Positions 38,685 through 46,180 of a stretch of DNA of 49,430 nucleotides are shown here, piece by piece. The first letter of the stretch is position 1, and every line of letters starts with the position of its first letter. The DNA is from Defluviicoccus sp. (GTDB lineage Bacteria > Pseudomonadota > Alphaproteobacteria > MPNO01), in contig JAPPGP010000124.1 in the NCBI GenBank assembly GCA_028821395.1, positions 1-49,430 on the forward strand, read 5' to 3'. The notes beneath the pieces are model-generated. The model ran no database searches and was not told where the DNA came from. It was given only the letters and a program-made list of their open reading frames with translations. A program made the position numbers and the translations under genes.

Positions 38685-41038
38685 GCGCGACCTCGCCGGC
38701 CGGCTATATCGGGCGCTCGGTCCCGCGCCGCGAGGACCGGCGGCTGCTGCTCGGCCAGGGCGCCTATGTCGCCGATTTGGTGCTGCCGGGGATGGTGCAT
38801 GCGGCGTTCGCGCGGAGCCAGCTCGCGCATGCCCGCATCGCCTCCATCGACCTCGCCCGGGCGGCGTCCGAGCCGGGGGTCGCCTTTGCGATGAGCGGCG
38901 CCGAGCTCGCGCGCGAGATGCCGCCGATCGGCGGCATGCAGGTCACCGCGCCCAAGGGCTGGGCGGAGCGGGTCGAGCACAGCATCGACCTGCCGCCGCA
39001 GAACCTGATGGCGAGCGACCGGGTGCGCTATGTCGGCGAGGCCTTCGCCGTGGTCTGCGCCGCCAGCCGCTATGCCGCCGAGGACGCGATCGAGGCGATC
39101 GACGTCGAATTCGAGCCCCTGCCCGCCGTGGTCGACCCGGAGAGGGCGAAGGAGGGCGAGATCCTCCACCCCGATATCGGCGGCAACGCGGTCGCCGCGC
39201 TGCATGTCGAGAAGGGCGACGTGGCCAGGGCCATGGAAAGCGCGCCGCACCGCATCCGGCGCCGCTTCCGCCACCACCGCTACGCCGCCATGCCGCTCGA
39301 ATGCCGCGGCGTCGCCGCCGAGTACGACCGGCGGACCGACTCGCTCACCGTCTGGTCCTCGACCCAGGTGGTCCACTGGGTCAGGAAGGAGCTCGCCCAT
39401 GCGCTCGGCATGGCGGAGGAGAAGATCCGCGTGCTGGCGCCGGATGTCGGCGGCGGGTTCGGCGGCAAGGGGCATGTCTACCCGGAGGACCTGATAATCC
39501 CCTTCCTCGCCAGGCGGATCGGCAGGCCGGTGCGCTGGGTCGAGGACCGGCACGAGCACATCCTCAACGCCGCGCATTCGCGCGACAACGTCCACGAGGC
39601 CGAGATCGGCTTCGACGATGAGGGCCGCATCCTCGCCTTCCGCGACCGCTTCGTCGTCGATTCGGGCGCCTATTCCCCGGTCGGCGCCGGGGTCGCCTAC
39701 AACACCACGGCGCATCTGCTGGGCCCCTACGACATCGAGAATTTCTCCGGCACCACCGAGATGGTGGTCACCAACAAGACGCCCAACGCGCCCTATCGCG
39801 GCGCTGGCCGGCCGGAGGCGACGCAGGTCACCGAGCGGCTGATGGACATCGTCGCCGACGCGCTCGGTCTGGAGCCCGCCGAGGTGCGGCTGCGCAATAT
39901 GATCGGCCCCGACCGCATGCCCTATGCGGTCGGGCTGCCCTACCGCGACGGCGTCGAGATGGTCTACGACAGCGGCGACTACCCGGCCTCGCTCAACCGC
40001 GCGATCGAGGAGGTCGGCGGGATCGAGGCGTTCCGCGCCCGCCAGATCGAGGCCCGCGCGGAGGGGCGCTGGCTCGGGCTCGGCCTCGGCTGCTACACCG
40101 AGGGCACCGGCGTCGGCCCGTTCGAGGGCGCGACGGTGAAGGTCGACGCATCGGGCAAGATCGTGGTGGCGACCGGCGCCTGCCCGATCGGCCAGGGGCA
40201 CGAGACGGTGTTCGCCCAGGTGACGGCGGATGCCTGGAAGGTGCCGATCGAGGACGTGGTGGTGCTGCTCGCCGACACCTCGACGCTGACCATGGGCTAC
40301 GGCTCGATCGCCAGCCGCTCGACGGTCACCTCGTCGATGGCGATCGGCGATGCGAGCGACAAGGTGAAGGCGAAGGTGCTCGCCGTCGCCGCCCATCTGC
40401 TGGAGGCGAGCGAGGCCGATCTCGAGCTCGCCGACGGCAGGGTCGCGGTCAAGGGCGTGGCCGAGATGTCGGTCACGCTCCGCGAGATCGCCGCCGCGGC
40501 GGCGCCCGGCTGGCTGTCGCGCCGCCCGGAAGGCAGCGAGGCCGGGCTGGAGGCGACCTCCTATTACGAGCCGCCCACCGTCACCTGGGCCTATGCGTCG
40601 AACGCGGCCATCGTCGAGATCGAGCCCGACACCGGTCGGGTGCGGATCGAGCGCTATGTCGAGGTGCACGACGCCGGCCGGCTCGTCAATCCCGGGCTCG
40701 CCGACGGCCAGGTCAAGGGCGGGCTGGTGCAGGGCTTGGGCGGCGCGCTCTATGAGTCGATCGAATACGACGACCACGGCCAGCTATTGACCGGGAGCTT
40801 CGCCGACTACCTGCTGCCGACCGCCGCCGAGACGCCGCCGATCGAGGTGGTCCACATGGAGACGCCGACCCCGCTCAACGCGCTCGGCGTCAAGGGGCTC
40901 GGCGAGGGCGGCGCGATCGCGCCGCCGGTGGTGATCGCCAACGCGGTGAGCGACGCGCTGAGACCCTTCGGCGTCGAGTTCAACACCCTGCCCATCCGCT
41001 GGCAGGACGTCCGCGCCGCGTTCGACGCGGCGGGGTAG
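38681..41038 (+). CDS. Molybdenum hydroxylase large subunit (CoxL-like, not a CO dehydrogenase)
   Basis: A 785-residue molybdopterin-binding catalytic subunit. It begins I-G-R-S-V-P-R-R-E-D-R-R-L-L-L-G-Q-G, has P-D-V-G-G-G-F-G-G-K at 254-263, and the active-site loop Y-R-G-A-G-R-P-E-A at 372-380. The catalytic Glu is in G-L-G-E-G-G near the C-terminus. The loop is of the AYRGAGR ('form II') kind, not the AYxCSFR loop of true CO dehydrogenase, so hydroxylation of an aromatic or N-heterocyclic compound is more likely. It overlaps CoxS by four bases and ends at a hairpin terminator. The importer upstream may supply its substrate. Confidence 0.94.
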   Translation: MSATSPAGYIGRSVPRREDRRLLLGQGAYVADLVLPGMVHAAFARSQLAHARIASIDLARAASEPGVAFAMSGAELAREMPPIGGMQVTAPKGWAERVEHSIDLPPQNLMASDRVRYVGEAFAVVCAASRYAAEDAIEAIDVEFEPLPAVVDPERAKEGEILHPDIGGNAVAALHVEKGDVARAMESAPHRIRRRFRHHRYAAMPLECRGVAAEYDRRTDSLTVWSSTQVVHWVRKELAHALGMAEEKIRVLAPDVGGGFGGKGHVYPEDLIIPFLARRIGRPVRWVEDRHEHILNAAHSRDNVHEAEIGFDDEGRILAFRDRFVVDSGAYSPVGAGVAYNTTAHLLGPYDIENFSGTTEMVVTNKTPNAPYRGAGRPEATQVTERLMDIVADALGLEPAEVRLRNMIGPDRMPYAVGLPYRDGVEMVYDSGDYPASLNRAIEEVGGIEAFRARQIEARAEGRWLGLGLGCYTEGTGVGPFEGATVKVDASGKIVVATGACPIGQGHETVFAQVTADAWKVPIEDVVVLLADTSTLTMGYGSIASRSTVTSSMAIGDASDKVKAKVLAVAAHLLEASEADLELADGRVAVKGVAEMSVTLREIAAAAAPGWLSRRPEGSEAGLEATSYYEPPTVTWAYASNAAIVEIEPDTGRVRIERYVEVHDAGRLVNPGLADGQVKGGLVQGLGGALYESIEYDDHGQLLTGSFADYLLPTAAETPPIEVVHMETPTPLNALGVKGLGEGGAIAPPVVIANAVSDALRPFGVEFNTLPIRWQDVRAAFDAAG

Positions 41039-41054
41039 GACCGCCCGAGAAAGA

Positions 41055-41082
41055 AGGGCCGGCGCGAAGCCGTGCCGGCCCT
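41055..41082. terminator. Hairpin terminator between convergent genes
   Basis: A 9-bp stem AGGGCCGGC/GCCGGCCCT, extended by a C-G and a G-T pair to a 6-base loop. It lies in the 68-base gap between the convergent CoxL-like and Bug-type genes, flanked by GAAAGA and CTCGCTTG. Confidence 0.55.
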
Positions 41083-41106
41083 CTCGCTTGCGCGTGGCGC
41101 CGGGCG

Positions 41107-42144
41107 CTACATCTCGTAGATCAGCTTGCGCGCGCGGGCGACGACCTCGGGCGAGGCGTCGGTGACGGCCTGCGCGACCGCCTTCTGGATGTCGACGCCG
41201 GTGGCCGCCATCAGCCGCAGCTTGCGCCTCTGCAGGTCGGAGGCGAAGCCCTTGTCGGCGTTCATCTTGTCATAGGCCATCTGCAGGGTCTTGACCGCGT
41301 CGTCGGAGGCGTCCGGATGCAGGGCGAGCCCGCGCCCGAGGATTCCGGCGACCGCGATGAAGTTGACCACCGCCTTGTCCATCTTGTCCTTGACCAGGTC
41401 GCCGAGCATGGGCACGTCGGCGGGCAGGTCTGGATCGCGGAAGATGCCGACCTGCAGCACCGCCTTGGCGAAGGGCTTGTCGCCCTTGAACCATTGCGGG
41501 ACCTTGGAGCTCCAGGCGAGCCAGTTGAACGAGGCGCAGTTGGTCTCGCCCTGCTCGACGGCGAGGATGCTGCGCGACGACCCCTTGTAGCCGGTCACCA
41601 TCTTGATCTTGAAGCCGAGCAGCGAGGAGGCGAGCTTGGGCACGATATAGCCGGTCGAGCTCTTGCCGCTGGTCGAGCAGATCATGCCGGCCTGCTTCAT
41701 GTCCTCCCAGCTGTTCACCCCGATATCGGTGCGCGACACCATGACCATGTTGGTCTGGTTGCTCGAGCCGACCCAGCGGAACTGGCGCGCGTCGTAGCGC
41801 ATCTTCTTGGGCCGCATGAGCTGGTTCACGACCGAGTTGTCGAGCGGGACGATGAGGTGGGCGTTGTCCTTCGGCGCCGCGTTGGCGAACCAGTTCATCG
41901 CCTTGGAGCCGCCGGCTCCCGGCATGTGCTGGACGATGACCGTCGGGTTGCCCGGGATGTGCCTGCCCAGGTGGTCCGAGAAGGTCTGGCCGTACTTGTC
42001 GTATGTGCCGCCGGGCCCGTAGGGGATGATGATCCTGATCGTCTTCCCGTCATACATCTGCGCCGAAGCGCTGCCCGCCGCGATGGCGAGCGCGGCCGCC
42101 GCGAGGATCACCCCGCGCCCGAACCGCATCCCGGTCTTCGTCAT
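41107..42144 (-). CDS. Bug/TctC-family extracytoplasmic binding protein
   Basis: A 345-residue receptor of the tripartite tricarboxylate family. A Sec signal spans residues 1-28 (cleavage at S-A-S-A-Q). The mature start M-Y-D-G-K-T-I-R-I-I-I-P-Y-G-P-G-G-T-Y-D (as an opening segment) and P-G-A-G-G-S-K-A-M-N-W are typical. The TctA/TctB membrane proteins are not in the window, as is common for Bug proteins, which often exist in many orphan copies. Ligands of the family are carboxylates. The ATG at 42144 has GGGAGA upstream. It follows the cupin gene on the same strand by about 120 bases. Confidence 0.9.
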   Translation of the reverse strand: MTKTGMRFGRGVILAAAALAIAAGSASAQMYDGKTIRIIIPYGPGGTYDKYGQTFSDHLGRHIPGNPTVIVQHMPGAGGSKAMNWFANAAPKDNAHLIVPLDNSVVNQLMRPKKMRYDARQFRWVGSSNQTNMVMVSRTDIGVNSWEDMKQAGMICSTSGKSSTGYIVPKLASSLLGFKIKMVTGYKGSSRSILAVEQGETNCASFNWLAWSSKVPQWFKGDKPFAKAVLQVGIFRDPDLPADVPMLGDLVKDKMDKAVVNFIAVAGILGRGLALHPDASDDAVKTLQMAYDKMNADKGFASDLQRRKLRLMAATGVDIQKAVAQAVTDASPEVVARARKLIYEM

Positions 42145-42263
42145 GTCGTGCGTCTCCCGATTGCCGAACCGGACGCCCGCCGGCGGGCGCCGCTGCCACA
42201 AACTCGCATCGCGAAGCGGATTCCGCAACCCGCGATTGCCCCCGCGGCGCGGCGCAGCGCCGT

Positions 42264-42833
42264 TCAATCGAGCGCGTAGGGCACCTGCCTGGGGCCGAAG
42301 CGCTCGAGCCGCCCGCCGGTCTCCAGGTCGTACCAGGTCTGCGGGTTGGTCCCGACATTGGCGCTGCGCAGGATGATGCCGACGGTGCGCTTGGGGCCGT
42401 TATACTCGGCGTGGATCTCGCCCGGCGGCACGAAGTCGATATAGCCCGGCGAGACCTCGTGGTCGCCGACCATTTCGAGGTCGTCCGCGCCGCCGACCCG
42501 CCGGTAGCGGTGCACGGTCTCGCCGCCCTCGAGCACGCCGTAGACGGTCCACACCCTGCCGTGGTCGTGCACCGGCGTCGCCTCCCCCGGCTCCTTGATC
42601 AGCGCGTTGAGGACGAAGCCGTAATCCGGGTCCTCGTAGAACAGCAGGTTCTCGTAATGCCCCTTCGCCGGGTCGTTGCGCGACGGCCAGGAAGCGGCGC
42701 GCCGTTTGAGCTCCGGGTCCGCCAGCAGGTCCTTCAGGTAGGGCCGCGCCCTCTCGAAGCGCTCCGCCGCGTCCCCGGTGGCGGCGCAAAGCGCGCGCAT
42801 CTTCCCGATGAAGTCCCGCATCGCCGGCAGCAT
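42264..42833 (-). CDS. Cysteine-dioxygenase-type cupin protein
   Basis: A 189-residue cupin with an N-terminal helical part (1-60) and a beta-barrel. Metal ligands are probably His89 and His91 in P-V-H-D-H-G-R-V-W and His141 in P-P-G-E-I-H-A, the three-His iron site of thiol dioxygenases. V-Y-G-V-L-E-G-G-E follows the first motif as in cysteine dioxygenase relatives. It may oxidise a thiol or another small substrate; the ligand is unknown. The ATG at 42833 follows GGGGAGGAGA; the open frame continues upstream into the palindromic repeat but lacks homology. The Bug protein is downstream. Confidence 0.83.
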   Translation of the reverse strand: MLPAMRDFIGKMRALCAATGDAAERFERARPYLKDLLADPELKRRAASWPSRNDPAKGHYENLLFYEDPDYGFVLNALIKEPGEATPVHDHGRVWTVYGVLEGGETVHRYRRVGGADDLEMVGDHEVSPGYIDFVPPGEIHAEYNGPKRTVGIILRSANVGTNPQTWYDLETGGRLERFGPRQVPYALD

Positions 42834-42911
42834 CGCGCTCTCCTCCCCTGGCCCGGGCCGATCCTCGCACAACCGATGGACGTCGGGAAGCCCGCGCTCC
42901 CGGCTACTCCC

Positions 42912-43016
42912 TCGCCATGCCCGGACTTGATCCGGGCACCCATGGGCAGGGCGGGAAGAGCCAGGCGCGGCCCGCCTCGCAGGCTGAACCGGACGGAACA
43001 AGTCCGGCCATGACGA
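42912..43016. repeat. Palindromic interspersed repeat, copy 1
   Basis: About 105 bases with imperfect terminal inverted repeats: 42912-42934 pairs with the reverse complement of 42994-43016 with three mismatches. The left end forms a perfect hairpin TGCCCGGA/TCCGGGCA (42918-42938, loop CTTGA) and the right end CCGGAC/GTCCGG (42989-43007). It resembles the small palindromic intergenic repeats common in alphaproteobacteria. The core TGATCCGGGCACCCATGGGC recurs exactly at 43318-43337. Confidence 0.75.
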
Positions 43017-43035
43017 AGCCAGAGGAGAGATCGCG

Positions 43036-43320
43036 ATGACCTCCTCGCTGACCGTTCGGCCCAGCGCCGCGGACGCGGCGCTCGGCGACGAGGCGCCCTA
43101 CGACCGCGCCAGGGCCGGGGGCGGCGAGCCGTTCCCGGCCGAGATCGCCGACCGCCTGCTGGCCGGCGAGAGCCCGATCCGGGAGCACCGCCTCTATCGC
43201 GGCATGACCCAGAAGCGGCTGGCCGAGGCCGCCGGCATGGATCTGCCGCGCCGGGGGTGGCGCCGCTTCGCCGTCACCCCCGCTCGTCATGCCCGGCCCC
43301 CGGATCGAGTCCGGGGGTGA
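43036..43320 (+). pseudogene. XRE-family antitoxin-like gene, truncated
   Basis: A 94-residue open frame with a good start (GAGGAGAG before ATG). Residues 22-66 match, by eye, the XRE antitoxin pattern Y-D-x-A ... F-P-A-E-I-A-D-R-L-L-A-G-E, then I-R-E-H-R-L-Y-R-G-M-T-Q-K-R-L-A-E-A-A-G-M (an HTH half). After about residue 67 the sequence becomes Arg/Pro-rich, and it is encoded partly by the second palindromic repeat, so the rest of the HTH is lost. No RelE/HigB-type toxin gene is present. Intact intergenic neighbours and the repeat make a decayed toxin-antitoxin gene the best reading; a functional short protein is less likely. Confidence 0.6.
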
Positions 43321-43425
43321 TCCGGGCACCCATGGGCGGGGCATGGAGAGCCGCGTGCGGCCCGCACCCGTCGCCATCCCTCCAGCCGGAACGCCGTGCG
43401 TGCGGAGAGGCCGCGTGGATGCCGG
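43284..43425. repeat. Palindromic interspersed repeat, copy 2 (degenerate)
   Basis: Starts TCGTCATGCCCGG like the end of copy 1. It has a nested hairpin: outer TGCCCGG/CCGGGCA (43290-43296 and 43322-43328) around inner CCCCCGGA/TCCGGGGG (43297-43317). It then shares the core TGATCCGGGCACCCATGGGC and similar flanking sequence with copy 1. The right-hand terminal inverted repeat appears lost near the nuclease gene end; the right boundary is approximate. Between 43338 and 43427 nothing else is recognised. Confidence 0.65.
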
Positions 43426-43427
43426 CC

Positions 43428-43928
43428 TCATCCCTTCCCGGGCCTCCGGCGCCGGTGGTCCCTGGGGTCGAAGTTGTGGGCGTGATCCCACATGCCGCGC
43501 CGGGCCTCCCGCTCGACGTGCTTGTAGCGGTCGCTGTAGGCGGCGATGGCGTGCCCCTCGCGGACCAGCCACTCGCCGATGTCCCGGCCCTGGCAGGTCA
43601 CGTTGCCGAGCAGGCGTCCGAACCTGTCCACGCCTTCGACCGAGACACGGACGTGCTTGCCGCCGATCTCGCGAATCAGCTCGCTCTTCACCCGCTTTCC
43701 GTGCGGGAACCAGGTGCCGTCCCGGTGCCTCGCCGCCTGGTCGTGCTCGGGCGCATCGACGCCGGCGATGCGGATGGTGCGTCCGCGCACCCGCAATCCG
43801 TCGCCGTCGGTCACATAAGCCTTGCCTGAGATCGTGTCCCCGGGCCGGTGGCCGCGGCCGCCTCTGCGGAGCAGCGTTCTGAGGACGAGGTAGCCCGCCG
43901 GAAGCGCGAGAACGAGCAGGAGTTCCAC
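43428..43928 (-). CDS. Thermonuclease (SNase)-family protein
   Basis: A 166-residue protein with an N-terminal hydrophobic segment (about 2-20), a signal anchor or uncleaved signal, then an SNase OB-fold domain. Residues equivalent to the staphylococcal nuclease site are visible: Asp43 (D-G-D-G), Arg53 and Asp58 (I-R-I-A-G-V-D-A-P-E), Glu61, and Arg105 in R-F-G-R-L-L-G. The C-terminus is strongly basic. Extracytoplasmic DNA/RNA cleavage is likely. The GTG start at 43928 is chosen because it begins the hydrophobic segment and has GGAGAAG upstream. It is divergent from the HyuA-like gene. Confidence 0.85.
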   Translation of the reverse strand: MELLLVLALPAGYLVLRTLLRRGGRGHRPGDTISGKAYVTDGDGLRVRGRTIRIAGVDAPEHDQAARHRDGTWFPHGKRVKSELIREIGGKHVRVSVEGVDRFGRLLGNVTCQGRDIGEWLVREGHAIAAYSDRYKHVEREARRGMWDHAHNFDPRDHRRRRPGKG

Positions 43929-43964
43929 GGATCGCGCTTCTCCGGTCTGTGGATGGCTGCGGTG

Positions 43965-43970
43965 AGTATA
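43965..43970 (-). promoter_or_regulatory. Possible -10 box for the nuclease gene
   Basis: Reads TATACT on the minus strand, 37 bases before the GTG start, an excellent -10 match in this GC-rich DNA. No convincing -35 is seen. The rest of the 170-base gap up to the HyuA-like start is unassigned. Confidence 0.3.
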
Positions 43971-44098
43971 GCCAAAGCGTATGACAGCCAGCGCGGGTTC
44001 GGATGCCCCCCGCCTGCTACACTCCGCTTGCGCGCGGGGGTTCGCCCGCCTAGGCTCCCCCGCGAGACTGTCAGCATACTGATGATCCGGGCTTGGCA

Positions 44099-46180
44099 AT
44101 GAACGACACGCACGGCCTGAAATCGCCGCCCTGGCGGGTGGGCGTCGACGTGGGGGGGACGTTCACCGACCTCGTGGTCGCCGATGCCGGCGGGCGGACG
44201 GCGGTGTTCAAGGTGCCCTCGGTGCCGGACGACCCGGGCGCGGGGGCGATCGCGGCGCTGGAGAAGGCGTGCGCGGCGCTCGGCCTCGCGCTCGCCGAAT
44301 TCCTCGGCGACTGCGCGTTCTTCCTGCACGGCTCGACGGTGGCGACCAACACGCTCCTGGAGGGCAAGGGCGGGCGGGTCGGGCTGCTGACCACCGCCGG
44401 CTTCCGCGACTCGCTCGAGGCGCGCCGGGGCTTGCGCAAGGATCCGTGGGACCACCGCACCCCCTACCCGCCCGTCCTGGTGCCGCGCTATCTCCGCCTG
44501 CCCGTGCGCGGGCGGATCGGCGCCGACGGGGGGGAGATCGAGCCGGTCGAGCTCGACGACGTGCGCGCCGCCATCGAGACCTTCCGCGCCGAGGACGTGG
44601 ACTCGGTCGCGATCTGCCTGATCAACAGCTTCAAGAACCCGGCCCACGAGCACGCCGCCGCCGAAATCGTGCGCCAATCCGGGCTCTGCCGCTGGGTCTC
44701 GGTCTCGGCCGACATCGTCCCCATCATGGGCGAGTACGAGCGGGTCTCGACCATCGCGGTCAATGCCTATGTGATGCCGCGCGTCGCCGACTACCTGGCG
44801 GCGCTGGCCGACCGGCTGGCGGCGCTCGGGCTCAAGACCCGCCTGCTGATGCTGCAGAGCAATGGAGGCGCGGCCTCGCTCGACCAGCTCATCGAGCAGC
44901 CGGTGAATTTGCTGCTGTCCGGCCCGTCGGCCGGCGTCGGCGCGATCCAGCATCTGGCGGCCGGGCTCGGCGAGGGCAATCTGGTCAGCATGGAGATCGG
45001 CGGCACCAGCTGCGACGTGATGCTGATGCACGAGGGCCGCGTCGCCATCACCGATGCGCTCTCGGTCGCCGAGTACGACCTGGTGACGCCCTCGGTCGAC
45101 ATCCACACCGTGGGCGCGGGCGGCGGCACCATCGCGGGGATCGACGGCGCCGGCATGATGTATGCCGGGCCGCAAGGCGCCGGCGCCCGGCCGGGGCCCG
45201 CCGCCTACGGGCTCGGCGGTAGCCGGCCCACCGTCACCGACGCCCATCTGGTGCTCGGCCGGCTGCGCCCCGGGCCCTATGCCGGCGGCTCGGTCAGCCT
45301 CGACCTCGACGCCGCGGAGCGTGCCATCGCGGACGAGGTCGCCCGCCCGCTCGGCATCCCGCTCGCCGAGGCGGCGGCCGGCATCATCCGCATCGTCGAG
45401 CAGAACCTGCTGCACGCCGTCGAGCGCATCTCGATCCAGCGCGGCTACAACCCGGGGCGCTTCATGCTGGTGGCCTGCGGCGGGGCGGGGCCGATGCACG
45501 GGGCGAGCGTCGGCCGGGCGCTCGGCGCGCGCGCGGTCTACGTGCCGCGCCAGTCGGGCGCGTTCTGCGCCATCGGCATGCAGCACGCCGATGTCAGGCG
45601 CGACTTCGTCCAGGTGGTCATGCGCGAGCTCACGGGCGGCGTGGGCGGGGCGCTGGCGGAGGGCTACGCTTCGCTGGAGGCGCAGGCCGCCGACGCGCTG
45701 CGGCGCGAGGGGTTCGAGCCGGGCGACATCCGCTTCGGCCACGAGCTCGACCTGCACTACGAGGGCCAGCAATGGGACGTGCGCGTCGCCCTCGCCCCCG
45801 ACGCCTCGCCGGGCGAGATCCGCGCCGCCTTCGAGGCCGAGTACGACCGGCAATACGGCCACACCAACCCGGGCGGGCGGATCAACGTCTCCAATCTCCG
45901 GGTGGTCGGCATCGGCAAGCTGCCGCCGCTCGCCGAGATCGTCTTCGAGGAGGTCGAGCGCCGCGCCGCGCCGTCCTCTTCCCGCCCGGTCTACGACCAG
46001 GCGACCGGCGGCTTCCTGGAGACCGCGATCCATGACGGCGCGGCGATGCGCCCGGGCGATTTCGTCGACGGCCCGGCGGTGATCGAGGAGGAGACCACCA
46101 CCGTGGTCGTCGGCTCCGGCGAGCGCGCGGCGGTGGATAGACTCGACAACTACCTGATAACCTTCCGGGAGGAGGGGTAG
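44099..46180 (+). CDS. Hydantoinase/oxoprolinase A (HyuA/AcxA-like) subunit
   Basis: A 693-residue ATP-dependent subunit. The ASKHA-fold phosphate-binding loop is G-V-D-V-G-G-T-F-T-D at 15-24. The rest follows the HyuA pattern, including G-S-T-V-A-T-N-T-L-L-E near 82-92 and G-G-A-G-P-M-H-G near 461. With HyuB it forms N-methylhydantoinase, 5-oxoprolinase, acetone carboxylase-like or acetophenone carboxylase-like enzymes, which use ATP to activate a substrate or bicarbonate. ATG at 44099 is preferred to TTG six bases earlier. The TAG stop abuts the HyuB ATG. Confidence 0.92.
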   Translation: MNDTHGLKSPPWRVGVDVGGTFTDLVVADAGGRTAVFKVPSVPDDPGAGAIAALEKACAALGLALAEFLGDCAFFLHGSTVATNTLLEGKGGRVGLLTTAGFRDSLEARRGLRKDPWDHRTPYPPVLVPRYLRLPVRGRIGADGGEIEPVELDDVRAAIETFRAEDVDSVAICLINSFKNPAHEHAAAEIVRQSGLCRWVSVSADIVPIMGEYERVSTIAVNAYVMPRVADYLAALADRLAALGLKTRLLMLQSNGGAASLDQLIEQPVNLLLSGPSAGVGAIQHLAAGLGEGNLVSMEIGGTSCDVMLMHEGRVAITDALSVAEYDLVTPSVDIHTVGAGGGTIAGIDGAGMMYAGPQGAGARPGPAAYGLGGSRPTVTDAHLVLGRLRPGPYAGGSVSLDLDAAERAIADEVARPLGIPLAEAAAGIIRIVEQNLLHAVERISIQRGYNPGRFMLVACGGAGPMHGASVGRALGARAVYVPRQSGAFCAIGMQHADVRRDFVQVVMRELTGGVGGALAEGYASLEAQAADALRREGFEPGDIRFGHELDLHYEGQQWDVRVALAPDASPGEIRAAFEAEYDRQYGHTNPGGRINVSNLRVVGIGKLPPLAEIVFEEVERRAAPSSSRPVYDQATGGFLETAIHDGAAMRPGDFVDGPAVIEEETTTVVVGSGERAAVDRLDNYLITFREEG

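Noticed and set aside
38681..41038. Form I aerobic CO dehydrogenase
   Set aside because: The M-S-L order fits, but the catalytic loop is YRGAGR, not AYxCSFR.
42912..43425. CRISPR array
   Set aside because: Only two diverged palindromic units 390 bases apart, no regular spacers and no cas genes.
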